DNA of 64,000 nt, taken from positions 89,815-153,814 of the forward strand of contig NZ_CVQP01000007.1 of assembly GCF_001040705.1 (NCBI RefSeq), read 5' to 3'. This document shows positions 38,706-47,610 of this stretch, piece by piece (the stretch's first letter is position 1; the number at the start of each line of letters is the position of its first letter). This DNA comes from Rhodococcus sp. RD6.2 (GTDB taxonomy: Bacteria > Actinomycetota > Actinomycetes > Mycobacteriales > Mycobacteriaceae). The notes below the pieces were generated by a model. The model was not told where the DNA came from and did no database searches. It was given only the letters and a program-made list of their open reading frames with translations. Made by a program: the position numbers and the translations under genes.

Positions 38706-40505
38706 TCAGGCCCGCAGGCTCAGATTCCGGTGTGCGGGGTTGATGTGGAACGCGATCTGGCACACCAGCGCATCGCTGTGCTTGCGCAGGGCGTGTTCGA
38801 TCTCGTCGGCGCGGTGAGTGGGCAGGAGCCGGTGCCACGTGGTGGCGGGTTCGATGGTGGCCACGACCACGAACACGCGGTCGTCTCCGAAGTGGGTGCG
38901 AATGTATCGCGCCAGCGACAGCCCGACCGAGTTGTCTGTGTCCTCGATCAGAATGAGTCGAGTGTCGGGGTACCGTTCCTGCCACTGCCGGGTGAACTCG
39001 GTTGTGGATTCGTGGGGGTGGCAGACGCGGATCGCGGCCGGCGTAGGTGTCATCGCCGTGGCGGCGGCCAACGCCATCCGGCTCAGTTCGGTCACCCCTG
39101 ACACCGGAACCAGTACCGTCGGCCGTGATCCGATGACGCGTGGGCCAACACGGTCCGGGCCGATGGTGAGCCGGTCGCCGAGGTGTTCGTAGGCGGCGCG
39201 GACCCGTTGCATCCCTGCCACGAGCAGCGGTAGGGCAACGACGACGAGCCAGGCGCCCTCGGTGAACTTCATTGTCGTGGTCACCACTGCCGCAACGGCG
39301 GTCAACAGTGCGCCTGTGCCGTTGAGGGCGGTTCGCCATGCCCATCCAGACGTCCGCTCGATGCACCAATGCCGCACCATCCCGACCTGCGCCAGGGTGA
39401 ATCCGACGAACACACCGATGGCGAACAGGGGCACGAGGGCGTTCATGTTGCCCCCGGATCCGATCACCAGCACCCCGGCCGCGACCCCCAGCGCCAGCAC
39501 CCCATACGCGTACACGTCCCGGGAAGTTCGCCGGGCAAGTCGATGGGGTAGAAGGTTGTCGTCGGCGAGAACGCGCATCAGGGTCGGCAAACCGCCGTAC
39601 GAGGTGTTTGCTGCGAGCGCCAGCAGCACCACCGTCGAGAACTGGACGACGTAGTAGCCGGCACCGTCTCCGAGGGACGCCGCGGTGAGCTGGGAGAGCA
39701 CGGTGGTGCCCTCGACGGGGGCGAGTGAGAACTTTTCGATCAGTACAGCCAGACCGATCAGCATCGTGCCGAGGAGCACACCCAGTGCCACTTCGGCGCG
39801 CTGAGCATTGACCACTCGTGGCGTCCTGAAGCTCGGGACGGCATTCGCGATCGCCTCCACACCCGTGAGCGCCGCGCACCCACTCGAAAAGGCCTTGAGC
39901 AGTAGCAGAATGCCGATCGTGTGGGCATTGTCCATGGCGACACCTTCGCCGACGGTGCCCGCCGGTTCCGAGCGCAGCAGGCCGGCGACGATGACGGTGA
40001 GGATGCTCGCGACGAAGACGATCGTCGGAAGCATGAACGCACGAGCCGAATCCGCGATTCCCCGCAGGTTCAGTGCGGTGATACCGAGCAGGATCACCAG
40101 CGCGATCCACACCGTGTAGGGAAGCAGCGCGGGAAAGGCCGATGTCAACGCCGCCACACCGGCCGCGATCGACACGGCGACGTTGAGAACGTAGTCGATG
40201 ATCAACGATGCCGCCGCGGTCAGACTCGACCGCCGGCCCAGGCGTTTGCGTGCCACCGCGTAGGCGCCGCCGCCGTTGGGGAATGCCGCGATGACCTGAC
40301 GATAGGACGCGACCAACACGGCCAGGAGTACGGCAATGGCGACAGTGACCGGGAGGGTGAAGCCCAGTCCGGCTCCTCCCGCGACCGCCAGCACCAGGAC
40401 GATGGCCTCGGGCCCGTAGGACACCGAGGCCATCGCATCGAGGGAGAGCCCCGCCAATCCTGTCGCAACAGAGAGTTTCTTCCGTTCGCTGCCGGAACGG
40501 GTCAC
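38706..40505 (-). CDS. APC-superfamily permease, KimA-like
   Basis: 599 aa from GTG 40505, which has AGGAA 7 nt upstream; a longer frame starts at 40583. About twelve membrane segments lie in the first 430 residues, opening with SLDAMASVSYGPEAIVLVL, the helix-1 signature of KimA/APC permeases, and containing FPNGGGAYAVA. The last 170 residues form a cytoplasmic domain with VLVPVSGVTELS, similar to universal-stress-type folds. Close relatives transport potassium or amino acids; KimA imports potassium, and the open SY-GPEA loop favours that guess. It lies between two pseudogenes yet its frame is intact. Confidence 0.75.
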   Translation of the reverse strand: MTRSGSERKKLSVATGLAGLSLDAMASVSYGPEAIVLVLAVAGGAGLGFTLPVTVAIAVLLAVLVASYRQVIAAFPNGGGAYAVARKRLGRRSSLTAAASLIIDYVLNVAVSIAAGVAALTSAFPALLPYTVWIALVILLGITALNLRGIADSARAFMLPTIVFVASILTVIVAGLLRSEPAGTVGEGVAMDNAHTIGILLLLKAFSSGCAALTGVEAIANAVPSFRTPRVVNAQRAEVALGVLLGTMLIGLAVLIEKFSLAPVEGTTVLSQLTAASLGDGAGYYVVQFSTVVLLALAANTSYGGLPTLMRVLADDNLLPHRLARRTSRDVYAYGVLALGVAAGVLVIGSGGNMNALVPLFAIGVFVGFTLAQVGMVRHWCIERTSGWAWRTALNGTGALLTAVAAVVTTTMKFTEGAWLVVVALPLLVAGMQRVRAAYEHLGDRLTIGPDRVGPRVIGSRPTVLVPVSGVTELSRMALAAATAMTPTPAAIRVCHPHESTTEFTRQWQERYPDTRLILIEDTDNSVGLSLARYIRTHFGDDRVFVVVATIEPATTWHRLLPTHRADEIEHALRKHSDALVCQIAFHINPAHRNLSLRA

Positions 40506-40926
40506 CCCGGGTTCCTGGTGGCCGATCGTGGCTCCAATTCTCACTGGCCCAGCGTGAGCATTTTCGCGGTGACAGAGAAGCACTTTGACACCATCTTGAC
40601 GATCGCGGCGAGCTCCTGACGCACCTCACTTGCCCGCTGCACCACCTCCCGGAGCAACCACAACCGTCTCGCATGGCACTGCTGGACAACGGAATGTGCC
40701 TCCGGCTGCCGATTGTCGAGGCGAGTGCGCGGGCCGCACCGGCATCGACCGCACACGGGCCCGAGACGGCGCCCGGCATCGAATCCGGGCGTTCGACCCG
40801 ATCCTGACGACTTCCAGACGCCGGAAATCGTGAATCGGACGCTGAGTTCGGCCCACCCGGTGGTGGAATGGGGTATTCCCCCGGCGCCAGCAGTCCTCAG
40901 CGCTCGCCGTCTGGGACGAGGGTGAC
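40506..40926. other. Region between permease and corA remnant
   Basis: 421 nt. The minus strand carries a stretch (about 40541-40720) that reads like a helical protein fragment (LWLLREVVQRASEVRQELAA), without a good start or domain. No riboswitch-like conserved core was recognised upstream of the permease. Confidence 0.35.
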
Positions 40927-41452
40927 ATGACGATTGTGGACAACGCGGTGTACGTCGACGGGAAACGTACCGACAACCAGGAAAGCCACGACTGCACCTA
41001 CGAGACCATGCGGGGCGTGGCGGGATGGCCTGGATCGGTCTGTACCGGCCCGACCGCGCCGAAATCAGCTCCGCCGCGAACGAGTTCGACCTGCATCATC
41101 TCGCGGTCGACGATGCCATCGCTGCCCACCAACGACCCGAACTCGAACGATAGGACACCACGTTGTTGGTCGTCCTGCGCCCTGCCCGCTATCTCGACGA
41201 CGTGGAGAAGGTCGAATTCGGTCCCCACACCTGCTGAAACTGGGGCCGGAGGCGGTTCTGTATGCGGTCAAGAAGATCTCGGCCTGGGCCGCCATCCTTT
41301 TCGCTCCCACCCTGGTGGGAACCATCTACGGGATGAATCTTGACCACATGCCCGAACTCGGCTGGACCATCGGGTACCCGCTGGCGCTGGTGCTGATGGT
41401 GGCAACCTCGGTGGTCCTGTTCCGGGTCTTCAAACGTCAGCGCTGGTTGTAG
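40927..41452 (+). pseudogene. corA: corA magnesium transporter pseudogene
   Basis: Three frames together give a CorA-like protein missing its middle. Frame 1 holds the N-terminus (TIVDNAVYVDGKRTDN). Frame 2 continues with MAWIGLYRPDRAEISSAANE up to an in-frame TAG near 41150, then DDVEKVEFG. Frame 3 gives the two C-terminal membrane helices with the CorA signature GMN inside GTIYGMNLDHMPELGW and the basic tail FKRQRWL. About 175 codons remain of the usual 350 or so. Two frame changes, a stop and a central deletion make it non-functional. Confidence 0.85.
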
Positions 41453-41918
41453 TCGACGCCTCTGTGTCGTCCAACACGGCACGTGATCGCCCTGTCACCT
41501 CCCCGGCGAACGGGCGGGTCATGAAGGTGATGCTGGGGCGAGGGAACCGGTAGGTGACGCACGCCGTCTCGATGGTGTCGTTGACGGACTCGATCAGGTC
41601 GGCTTCGTGACCGGCCGGCGAATGGTCCATTTCGAGGACCAGCTCGGGCAGGATCAGTCCGTGATCGAGGTAGACCTGGTGCATTAGGGAGATCACCAGG
41701 TCGATGGTGGCCCGCGAGCTCGGTGTTTGGGGATCGCCGCCGGGGTGCAGCGTGCAGCTCAAACCCACGAGTGTGAGGTTTGGCTGTGCGATGGCCTCGG
41801 CGAGCTCACGGCCAATCGAATCCCGCGTGGCGGAATCGGCCCGCGAGGGGACATGGACCAACGTGTTGCAGCGCAGTCGTGGATCGACCCGGTGTCGACG
41901 CTGGAGATGAATGGTCAT
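41430..41918 (-). CDS. Unrecognised 162-aa protein
   Basis: 162 aa from ATG 41918 with a strong GAGGAGG ribosome site 5 nt upstream. The sequence is a mixed alpha/beta soluble protein without membrane segments or signal peptide, with a TIDLVISLMHQVYLDHGLILPELVLEMD central helix region and two Cys. Its end overlaps the tail of the corA remnant on the other strand by 23 bp. I recognise no family. An intact frame with a strong start inside a decayed segment suggests it is still expressed. Confidence 0.6.
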   Translation of the reverse strand: MTIHLQRRHRVDPRLRCNTLVHVPSRADSATRDSIGRELAEAIAQPNLTLVGLSCTLHPGGDPQTPSSRATIDLVISLMHQVYLDHGLILPELVLEMDHSPAGHEADLIESVNDTIETACVTYRFPRPSITFMTRPFAGEVTGRSRAVLDDTEASTTTSADV

Positions 41919-42546
41919 CGAATCCTCCTCGGTCACCCCGGTGTCCGTAGATTCGTGGGGGCCTGCTTCCCGGTGTACCGGCCTGATCGGGTGGCGGGCA
42001 CCATACTGGCGCGTTTCTGACAGCGCTGACGCAAACCCTGATGCCCCGGTTACACCGGGGTCGCGCGCCCCTGAATCTTCTCCGAACGCCACCCGGAACT
42101 CGCTCGTCGTGTCACCGCTCGCGCTTGCCTTGCCGCCGGCTGTGTAGTGGCTCCGGTCATCGTGGTCACCCGTACCCTCGTCGGACTCGTCGGCATGGTC
42201 GTCTGCGTCAATCAGGGTCCCCGGCCTGGTCCCCGACACCGAGACCGGGCCACCGCGCCAGGACCCCCACTCGTCCTCACCGGCGCGTGGCGGCCGCCAG
42301 GTCAGGCGGAACTGGCATCGGCGTCGTGAGCCCTGCGGCGACGCGGCCGGTGTTGCCCTCGGGTAGCGGCTGGTGAGCGATTCGGGTGCGGCGACGACGA
42401 TGCGGTTCGCCTGGCCGAGCGCCTCACGGCGTGTTGCCGCAGCGCCGAAGCCGGCATGGCCACGCTTGTCGCCATTGCAGCCACGCCCGATTCGCCTGAA
42501 TTGTCTGCCCAGTCGGCGGTGGCTTCGTAGTGCTGCCGTGGGATCC
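41919..42546. other. Gene-poor stretch upstream of the 162-aa ORF
   Basis: 628 nt. Several open frames exist on both strands but none has a start, ribosome site and recognisable protein together. The minus strand near 42360-42480 gives a short protein-like piece (EALGQANRIVVAAPES) that may be decayed coding sequence. It also must hold the promoter of the ORF starting at 41918. Confidence 0.4.
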
Positions 42547-43800
42547 TCAGTCGGCGTCGCCGACGGTGACCGCGGTGGCTTCCTCGATGCTGTGCGGCGC
42601 GGGGTCGTGGTCGTCCACGTGCGCGAGAACCTTCCGCCCGCTGGCGAGCACACCGATCGCGAGGACGGTGCACGCCGCACCCACCCAGAACGGCAGGTTC
42701 GCCTGGTGTTCGCCGAGCTTGCCTGCCACCCAGGGTGCGGCGGCGCCGCCGACGAAGCGGACGAAGCTGTACGCCGCGGACGCGGTGGACCGTTCGACGG
42801 GCGCCGAGATCATCACGGTTTCGGTGATGAGGGTGTTGTTGACGCCGAGGAACAGTCCGGCGGCGACCACGCACGCGATCAGTACCGGTTTCGAGTCGGT
42901 GAACAGGGCCATCACTGCCAGGTCGGCCGCGAACAGCGTCAGTGACAGCATCATCATCGGCAGTGTGCCGTAGCGGCGTTGGAGGCGAGGCGCGAGGAAC
43001 ACCGACGAGATCGCCAGCGCGAGGCCCCATCCGAAGAAGATGAACCCGATGGGATAGGCGCCCATGTCGAGAGGGAACGGCGTGTAGGCGAGCAGGGTGA
43101 AGAAGCCGTAGTTGTACAGCAGTGCCGTGATCGCGACGGTGAGCAGTCCGCGGTGCCGCAGGGCGAGGAAGGGTGCGGCGAGGGAGGTGCCTCCGGATGC
43201 GGGTGGCGGTGTCGCGGGCAGCATCACGACGAGCAGGATGAACGCGACCGCCATCAGCGTGGCGACCCCGAAGAACGGTGCCCGCCAACTGATGTCGCCG
43301 AGGACGCCCCCGACGAGCGGCCCGACGGCGATGCCGACGCCGAGTGCCGCCTCGTACAGGATGATCGCCTTGGCGACTCCTCCGGATGCGGCGCCGACGA
43401 TGGTGGCCAGGGCGGTCGCGATGAACAGGGCGTTGCCGAGTCCCCAGCCGGCGCGGAAGCCGATGATGCCGCCGACGGTGTCCGAGGCTCCTGCGAGCGC
43501 GGCGAAGACGACGATGATCGCGAGGCCGCTGAGCAGCGTCTTCTTGGATCCGATGCGGCTGGAGATGGCTCCGGTGACGAGCATGGCGACGCCGGTGACG
43601 AGCATGTACGACGTGAACAGGAGTGAGACCTGGGACGGCGAGGCATCGAGTTCCTCGCCGATCGGTTTGAGGATGGGATCGACGAGTCCGATTCCCATAA
43701 AGGCGATGACGCTGGCGAACGCGACCGCCCAGACCGCTTTCGGTTGGTGCAGGATGCTGGACGCGCGTTCCGTGACGGGGGCCGTGGCAGTGCTGGTCAC
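42547..43800 (-). CDS. MFS drug-type efflux transporter
   Basis: 417 aa from GTG 43800, with AGGAGG 6 nt upstream. Twelve membrane segments are predicted; the first contains FMGIGLVDPILKPIGEEL, typical of DHA1-type exporters, and motif A appears as GAISSRIGSKKTLL between helices 2 and 3. The C-terminus is cytoplasmic and acidic. It lies 29 nt downstream of a MarR gene on the same strand, which is a common drug or solvent efflux arrangement. The exported compound is unknown. Confidence 0.9.
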   Translation of the reverse strand: MTSTATAPVTERASSILHQPKAVWAVAFASVIAFMGIGLVDPILKPIGEELDASPSQVSLLFTSYMLVTGVAMLVTGAISSRIGSKKTLLSGLAIIVVFAALAGASDTVGGIIGFRAGWGLGNALFIATALATIVGAASGGVAKAIILYEAALGVGIAVGPLVGGVLGDISWRAPFFGVATLMAVAFILLVVMLPATPPPASGGTSLAAPFLALRHRGLLTVAITALLYNYGFFTLLAYTPFPLDMGAYPIGFIFFGWGLALAISSVFLAPRLQRRYGTLPMMMLSLTLFAADLAVMALFTDSKPVLIACVVAAGLFLGVNNTLITETVMISAPVERSTASAAYSFVRFVGGAAAPWVAGKLGEHQANLPFWVGAACTVLAIGVLASGRKVLAHVDDHDPAPHSIEEATAVTVGDAD

Positions 43801-43829
43801 CGGCACCTCCTTGTATGTGAAATATGTTG

Positions 43830-44303
43830 CTATCGTGTGATTTTCGATTCCTTCACGATTTCTCTGAGATCGCGGAGGCTGCGGGACAAGCGCTCGACCT
43901 GGTCGACATCGAGGTCGCGCAGGTGTTCGGCGAGGGTTGCGCCGATGTGGTCGCGTGCCTGCGCTAGCCACTGGCGTCCCGCGTCGGTGATCTCGACGAC
44001 AACGGCCCGAGAATCGATCGGGTCGCGTTGCCGCCGCACGAGTCCCGCCTCGCCGAGCTGCTTGAGCAGGGTGGTTGCCGTCGGTTGTGACGTGCTGTCG
44101 AGGCGGGCGAATTCGCTGACTCGGAGTCCGCCGTACTCCTCGAGGAGGGAGAGCGCGCGCGTCCACGGCCGGGGGAGGTTGTCCGTGGCCATGGACGACG
44201 CGAGCCGGGTGAGGCGGGACGAGTTCGTGACCAGTTCCGCCAGTACTCGGCGCAGGTGGGCCTCGGTGTCGTCGGATGCGTTCGAGTGCCCTGCTGTCTC
44301 CAC
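43830..44303 (-). CDS. MarR family regulator
   Basis: 157 aa. Winged helix at about 45-110: LRVSEFARLDSTSQPTATTLLKQLGEAGLV is the recognition region, followed by the wing RRQRDPIDSRAVVVEITDAG. N- and C-terminal helices form the dimer interface. It is co-directional with and just upstream of the MFS gene, and a CATAG-N5-CTATG palindrome lies 15 bp before its start, so it probably represses this operon until a ligand binds. Confidence 0.92.
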   Translation of the reverse strand: METAGHSNASDDTEAHLRRVLAELVTNSSRLTRLASSMATDNLPRPWTRALSLLEEYGGLRVSEFARLDSTSQPTATTLLKQLGEAGLVRRQRDPIDSRAVVVEITDAGRQWLAQARDHIGATLAEHLRDLDVDQVERLSRSLRDLREIVKESKITR

Positions 44304-44317
44304 GAGGAGAATTATTG

Positions 44318-44332
44318 CATAGCGTAACTATG
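44318..44332. promoter_or_regulatory. Candidate MarR operator
   Basis: CATAG-CGTAA-CTATG, 5-bp arms, in an AT-rich patch directly upstream of the marR start. Confidence 0.45.
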
Positions 44333-44373
44333 TATGTAAACGGTGTCCGCAGCGCGTGCGGAACGATGCGTCG

Positions 44374-44973
44374 TCAGGACGCCGACCGCACCGCCGCCGC
44401 GAAGGCCGTCATCAGCTCCGGGTCCTTGACGCCGCGGCTCGACTCGATGCCGCTGGACACGTCGACGCCCCACGCCCCCGACGTCGTGACTGCCCGCGCG
44501 ACGTTCTCGGGGGTGAGGCCGCCCGCGAGGATCCACCGGCCGGTGGGCAGGGCGCTGCGGTCCTGCCAGTCCCAGGTCACCCCGGCGCCCGCGACGGCGC
44601 CGTCGACGAGGAGCAGGTCGGCGCCGAAGTCGGCGTTCACGGCGTCGGCGCCGCCCGAGTTGACGGCGCGGATCACCGTCAGGCCGGCGTCGTGCAGGAC
44701 GCGGACATCGTCGGCCGAGCGGAGATCGTGAACCTGCACGTGGTCGAGGCCCGCCGCCGACGCCGTCGCGACGATCTCGTCGAGCGGCATCCGGACGTAC
44801 ACCCCGACCGCGAGCACGCCTGCGGGCACCCGCGCGCGCAGCTCCGCGGCCTGCTCCGGCGTCACACGCCGCGGGCTCTCGGCGAGGACGAAACCGACCG
44901 CATCGACGCCGAGCTCCACCGCGTGATCGACCGTCGCCTCGTTCCGCAGCCCGCACATCTTGATGAACGCCAT
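44374..44973 (-). CDS. trpF: Phosphoribosylanthranilate isomerase-like protein
   Basis: 199 aa, a (beta/alpha)8 barrel of TrpF size. The catalytic Cys is in KMCGL (residue 7), the phosphate loops are ILAGGLTPENV (about 147) and the ending SSGIESSRGVKDPELM, and LLVDGAVAGAG carries a candidate general acid Asp. TrpF isomerises phosphoribosylanthranilate in tryptophan synthesis. Most actinobacteria lack trpF and use the dual-function PriA, so a standalone copy outside a trp operon is unusual. It may be a true TrpF or a divergent barrel with another job. Confidence 0.8.
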   Translation of the reverse strand: MAFIKMCGLRNEATVDHAVELGVDAVGFVLAESPRRVTPEQAAELRARVPAGVLAVGVYVRMPLDEIVATASAAGLDHVQVHDLRSADDVRVLHDAGLTVIRAVNSGGADAVNADFGADLLLVDGAVAGAGVTWDWQDRSALPTGRWILAGGLTPENVARAVTTSGAWGVDVSSGIESSRGVKDPELMTAFAAAVRSAS

Positions 44974-45065
44974 CGCCTACCTCTCCGTCACATCCCGGTG
45001 GTTCGAGGATATGGCCAGGGGAGGCGGCTACCGTCATGCGGAGATATCCGCAACCGGAGGTGGGC

Positions 45066-45746
45066 ATGAAACTCGAGCACGTCGTGTTCCTTGGCGCGAC
45101 CGCGGCGACCGTCGTCGGCGCCGTCACCGAGAACGAGAAGTTGCAGTTGGCCGCGAAGCCGCTGATCGGCCCGGCCCTGGCGGCACGGGTGCTGCGGCGA
45201 CGCGGGAACATCGACCGCCTCGACACCGGACTGCTGCTCGGGTCGCTGGCCGCCGCCACGGTCGGTGACGTGTTCATGATCGACCCCGACGACGACGCCC
45301 GCTTGAAGGCAGGCGCGCGGTCGTTCGCGGTGATGCAACTCGGGTACTCGGCCGTCCTCGCGCGCCGCGGCGCGCGCCCGACCGCGCCCGCGCTGGTCCC
45401 GCGTGTACTCGGCTGGCTCGGTGCCGCCGGCCTGCTGCGGGCTCGGGCAAAGTCCGTGGCACCGACGCTTACTGCCTACGGCGCGGTGCTCGCGACGACG
45501 TCGACACTGTCGGCCGATCCCGCGCTCGCACCGGGCGCCCGGGTGGTCGCGGGCACGGCCGTGCCGAACGCCGATCCGCGGAGCAGGCTCGCGCTCGGCG
45601 GAATCCTGTTCACCGGATCGGACGCGATGATCGTGGTTCGGCGACTGTTCGTCCGCGGGCACGCGGGTCGGCGGGTCGCGGAGGCCGCCATCCTCGCGAG
45701 CTACGCCGCCGCCCAGGCTCTGCTCGTGGAGGGCATGACCGAATGA
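45066..45746 (+). CDS. YhhN/TMEM86 family membrane protein (lysoplasmalogenase-like)
   Basis: 226 aa from ATG 45066, with GGAGG 5 nt upstream. Six to eight hydrophobic segments; the LLLGSLAAATVGDVFMI stretch near 58 and the conserved acidic residues around DVFMIDPDDD fit the YhhN family, whose animal members hydrolyse lysoplasmalogens. Bacterial roles are mostly unknown. Its end overlaps the start of the SDR gene by 4 nt. Confidence 0.75.
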   Translation: MKLEHVVFLGATAATVVGAVTENEKLQLAAKPLIGPALAARVLRRRGNIDRLDTGLLLGSLAAATVGDVFMIDPDDDARLKAGARSFAVMQLGYSAVLARRGARPTAPALVPRVLGWLGAAGLLRARAKSVAPTLTAYGAVLATTSTLSADPALAPGARVVAGTAVPNADPRSRLALGGILFTGSDAMIVVRRLFVRGHAGRRVAEAAILASYAAAQALLVEGMTE

Positions 45747-46528
45747 CGGTGCGCGCCGTCGCGATCACGGGAGCTGCCGCGGGTATCGGGCGTGCGACGG
45801 CCTTGCGGTTCGCCCGCGACGGCTGGTCGGTCGGGGCGTTCGACGTCGACGAGGCCGGGTTGGCGTCGCTCGCGGACGCGATCCGGGGTGCGGGCGGAAC
45901 CGTGCACACCGGGGTCCTCGACGTCACCGCCGCGGGGCAGTGGCGCGAGCGTCTCGCCGAGTTCGTCGCGGCTTCGGGCGGACGGCTGGACGTGCTGGTC
46001 AACAACGCCGGGGTGCTGGCGTCGGGGCCGTTCGCGCAGACCGACCCGGCCCGGCATCGCGCGATGATCGACGTCAACGTCGGCGGCGTGGTCAACGGCT
46101 GCATCGCCGCGTACCCGCATCTGGCCGCGAACCCGGGATCGGTGCTGGTGAACCTGTGCTCGGCGTCGGCGATCTACGGCCAACCCGACCTCGCCACGTA
46201 CAGCGCGACCAAGTTCGCGGTCCGCGGACTCACCGAGGCACTCGAACTGGAATGGCGGGCGGTGGGGATCAGGGTCCTCGCCGTCTGGCCGCTGTTCGTG
46301 CAGACCGCGATGGTCGAGGGGATGCACACGGGGGCCGTCGCCTCGCTCGGTGTCCGGTTGACCGCCGACGACGTCGCGGACGAGATCGTGTCGGCGGTGC
46401 GGAAGGGCCGGCGCCTGCCGACGGTGCACTATCCCGTCGGCCGCCAGGCGCGGGCGATGATGCTCGCGTCGCGGTTCGCACCCGCCTGGCTGAGCCGCGC
46501 GATCAACTCCCGCCTCACCCGTATGTAA
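45743..46528 (+). CDS. Short-chain dehydrogenase/reductase
   Basis: 261 aa. Classical SDR motifs: the nucleotide loop TGAAAGIG (about 9-16), NNAG (about 90-93) and the catalytic YSATK (about 152-156) with an upstream Ser. The C-terminal part is mobile and contains a hydrophobic tail that could touch membrane. Translationally coupled to the YhhN gene. The substrate is not deducible. Confidence 0.9.
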   Translation: MTVRAVAITGAAAGIGRATALRFARDGWSVGAFDVDEAGLASLADAIRGAGGTVHTGVLDVTAAGQWRERLAEFVAASGGRLDVLVNNAGVLASGPFAQTDPARHRAMIDVNVGGVVNGCIAAYPHLAANPGSVLVNLCSASAIYGQPDLATYSATKFAVRGLTEALELEWRAVGIRVLAVWPLFVQTAMVEGMHTGAVASLGVRLTADDVADEIVSAVRKGRRLPTVHYPVGRQARAMMLASRFAPAWLSRAINSRLTRM

Positions 46529-46614
46529 CGACCAGGGTTCGCGACGTGGGTTCCGTCACTCTCGTCGCGGCCCGTAGGGTCTAACGGGTTCTTTGCGAGG
46601 AAGAAGGAGTGCCG

Positions 46615-47190
46615 GTGGTTTTTCGTCGAACGGTGATCGGGCTGGGTGCGGTTGTGACCGCAATGGCGGTGACGGGCTGCGGAGGGGCCGAGACGCCAGA
46701 GGCGGCGAGCATCACGACGACCACCGCCGCGTCGTCGGTACCGGTCACGACGACCACGGCGCCTCCGACGACCACCACTTCGAGCGCCACCCCGACCACG
46801 ACCAGCGCGGCACCGACCACGACGTATCGGCGTAACGAAGCCGTGTACTTCACGGCACTGAACGGCGAGTTCCAGTGCGGCATCATCGAATTGGCGACCC
46901 GCGTCGAAGCGGGCTGTCAGGGACCGACGACGCCGATCCCGCCGCGTCCGGAGAACTGCATGATCGCGTGGGGAACGGGCATCCGCGTCACCAGTGCCGG
47001 ACCTGCGGAATTCCTGTGCGCCGGCGGTGTCGTCTACACGTCTGGTGACAGTGATCCGGAGTTGCCGGTCGGGGAGTCCGTGTCCTCGTTCGGGTTCACA
47101 TGCACATCGGAGGCGGCCGGCGCAAGATGCCTTAACGACTCGAATGGTCATGGCTTCGCGATAGGCGAAGATTTTAACGAAATTTTTTGA
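46615..47190 (+). CDS. Putative lipoprotein with Thr-rich linker
   Basis: 191 aa from GTG 46615 (AGGAG 5 nt upstream; the GTG at 46609 overlaps that ribosome site). A signal sequence ends in a lipobox VTGC (Cys about 23), giving a lipid-anchored envelope protein. A long Thr/Ser/Pro linker (about 30-70) precedes a domain of about 115 residues with six Cys, suggesting disulfides. The domain is of unknown function. Confidence 0.75.
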   Translation: MVFRRTVIGLGAVVTAMAVTGCGGAETPEAASITTTTAASSVPVTTTTAPPTTTTSSATPTTTSAAPTTTYRRNEAVYFTALNGEFQCGIIELATRVEAGCQGPTTPIPPRPENCMIAWGTGIRVTSAGPAEFLCAGGVVYTSGDSDPELPVGESVSSFGFTCTSEAAGARCLNDSNGHGFAIGEDFNEIF

Positions 47191-47252
47191 AAAGTCCTGG
47201 TTAACAACAGGTTGCGCATGTGCTTATGTGAGCCAACTCACTGCTGTAGCGC

Positions 47253-47282
47253 TTGAAGCAGACCTTGGTCGGTACGTACGGT
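47253..47282 (+). promoter_or_regulatory. Candidate promoter of the 44-aa peptide gene
   Basis: TTGAAG (47253-47258) and TACGGT (47277-47282) lie 18 nt apart, predicting a leader of about 80 nt. Confidence 0.4.
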
Positions 47283-47371
47283 CATCACCGTTGTTGTCAT
47301 CGAATTGTGATGTCGACTCCGATCACAAGCCCAGTGCGGCCCGCCAGCTGCGCTCGACGAAAAGGAACACC

Positions 47372-47506
47372 ATGGACTTCGATCAGGCCATCGAGCTGCT
47401 CACCGCCCTCGGCGACTTCGGCAACCTTCTCACCGGCGTCGGCGACGCCCTCGTTGGTGTCGTTGAGTTCGGCGGCTCCGTCGAAAAGCTCGCCAGCGGC
47501 AGCTAG
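47372..47506 (+). CDS. 44-aa amphipathic peptide, PorA/PorH-like
   Basis: 44 aa, from ATG 47372 with AAAGGAA 5 nt upstream (start MDFDQAIELL, end EKLASGS). It has no signal peptide, is acidic and alternates hydrophobic with Gly/Asp/Glu residues, consistent with one amphipathic helix. It has its own promoter and a perfect 19-bp hairpin directly downstream, so it is a monocistronic gene. Corynebacterial PorA (45 aa) and PorH (57 aa), and small channel peptides reported from Rhodococcus, share size, lack of signal peptide, acidity and Gly-Asn/Phe patterns. Homology to them is inference from composition and architecture. Confidence 0.6.
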   Translation: MDFDQAIELLTALGDFGNLLTGVGDALVGVVEFGGSVEKLASGS

Positions 47507-47518
47507 TCATACCCCTCG

Positions 47519-47558
47519 CCTGTGGGCGGGTACCGCATCTGCGGTACCCGCCCACAGG
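47519..47558 (+). terminator. Perfect 19-bp hairpin terminator
   Basis: CCTGTGGGCGGGTACCGCA (47519-47537) pairs fully with TGCGGTACCCGCCCACAGG (47540-47558), 12 nt after the stop of the 44-aa gene. The longest perfect stem in the window; no T-run. Confidence 0.8.
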
Positions 47559-47610
47559 TGTATCCGGGGTCCCTTCGCTCGGCGTTCGCAGCGAGCGGAA
47601 CAATGACCTC

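Noticed and set aside
40506-40926. c-di-AMP (ydaO-type) riboswitch upstream of the KimA-like permease
   Set aside because: Looked for because related permeases are so controlled, but the conserved core was not recognised.
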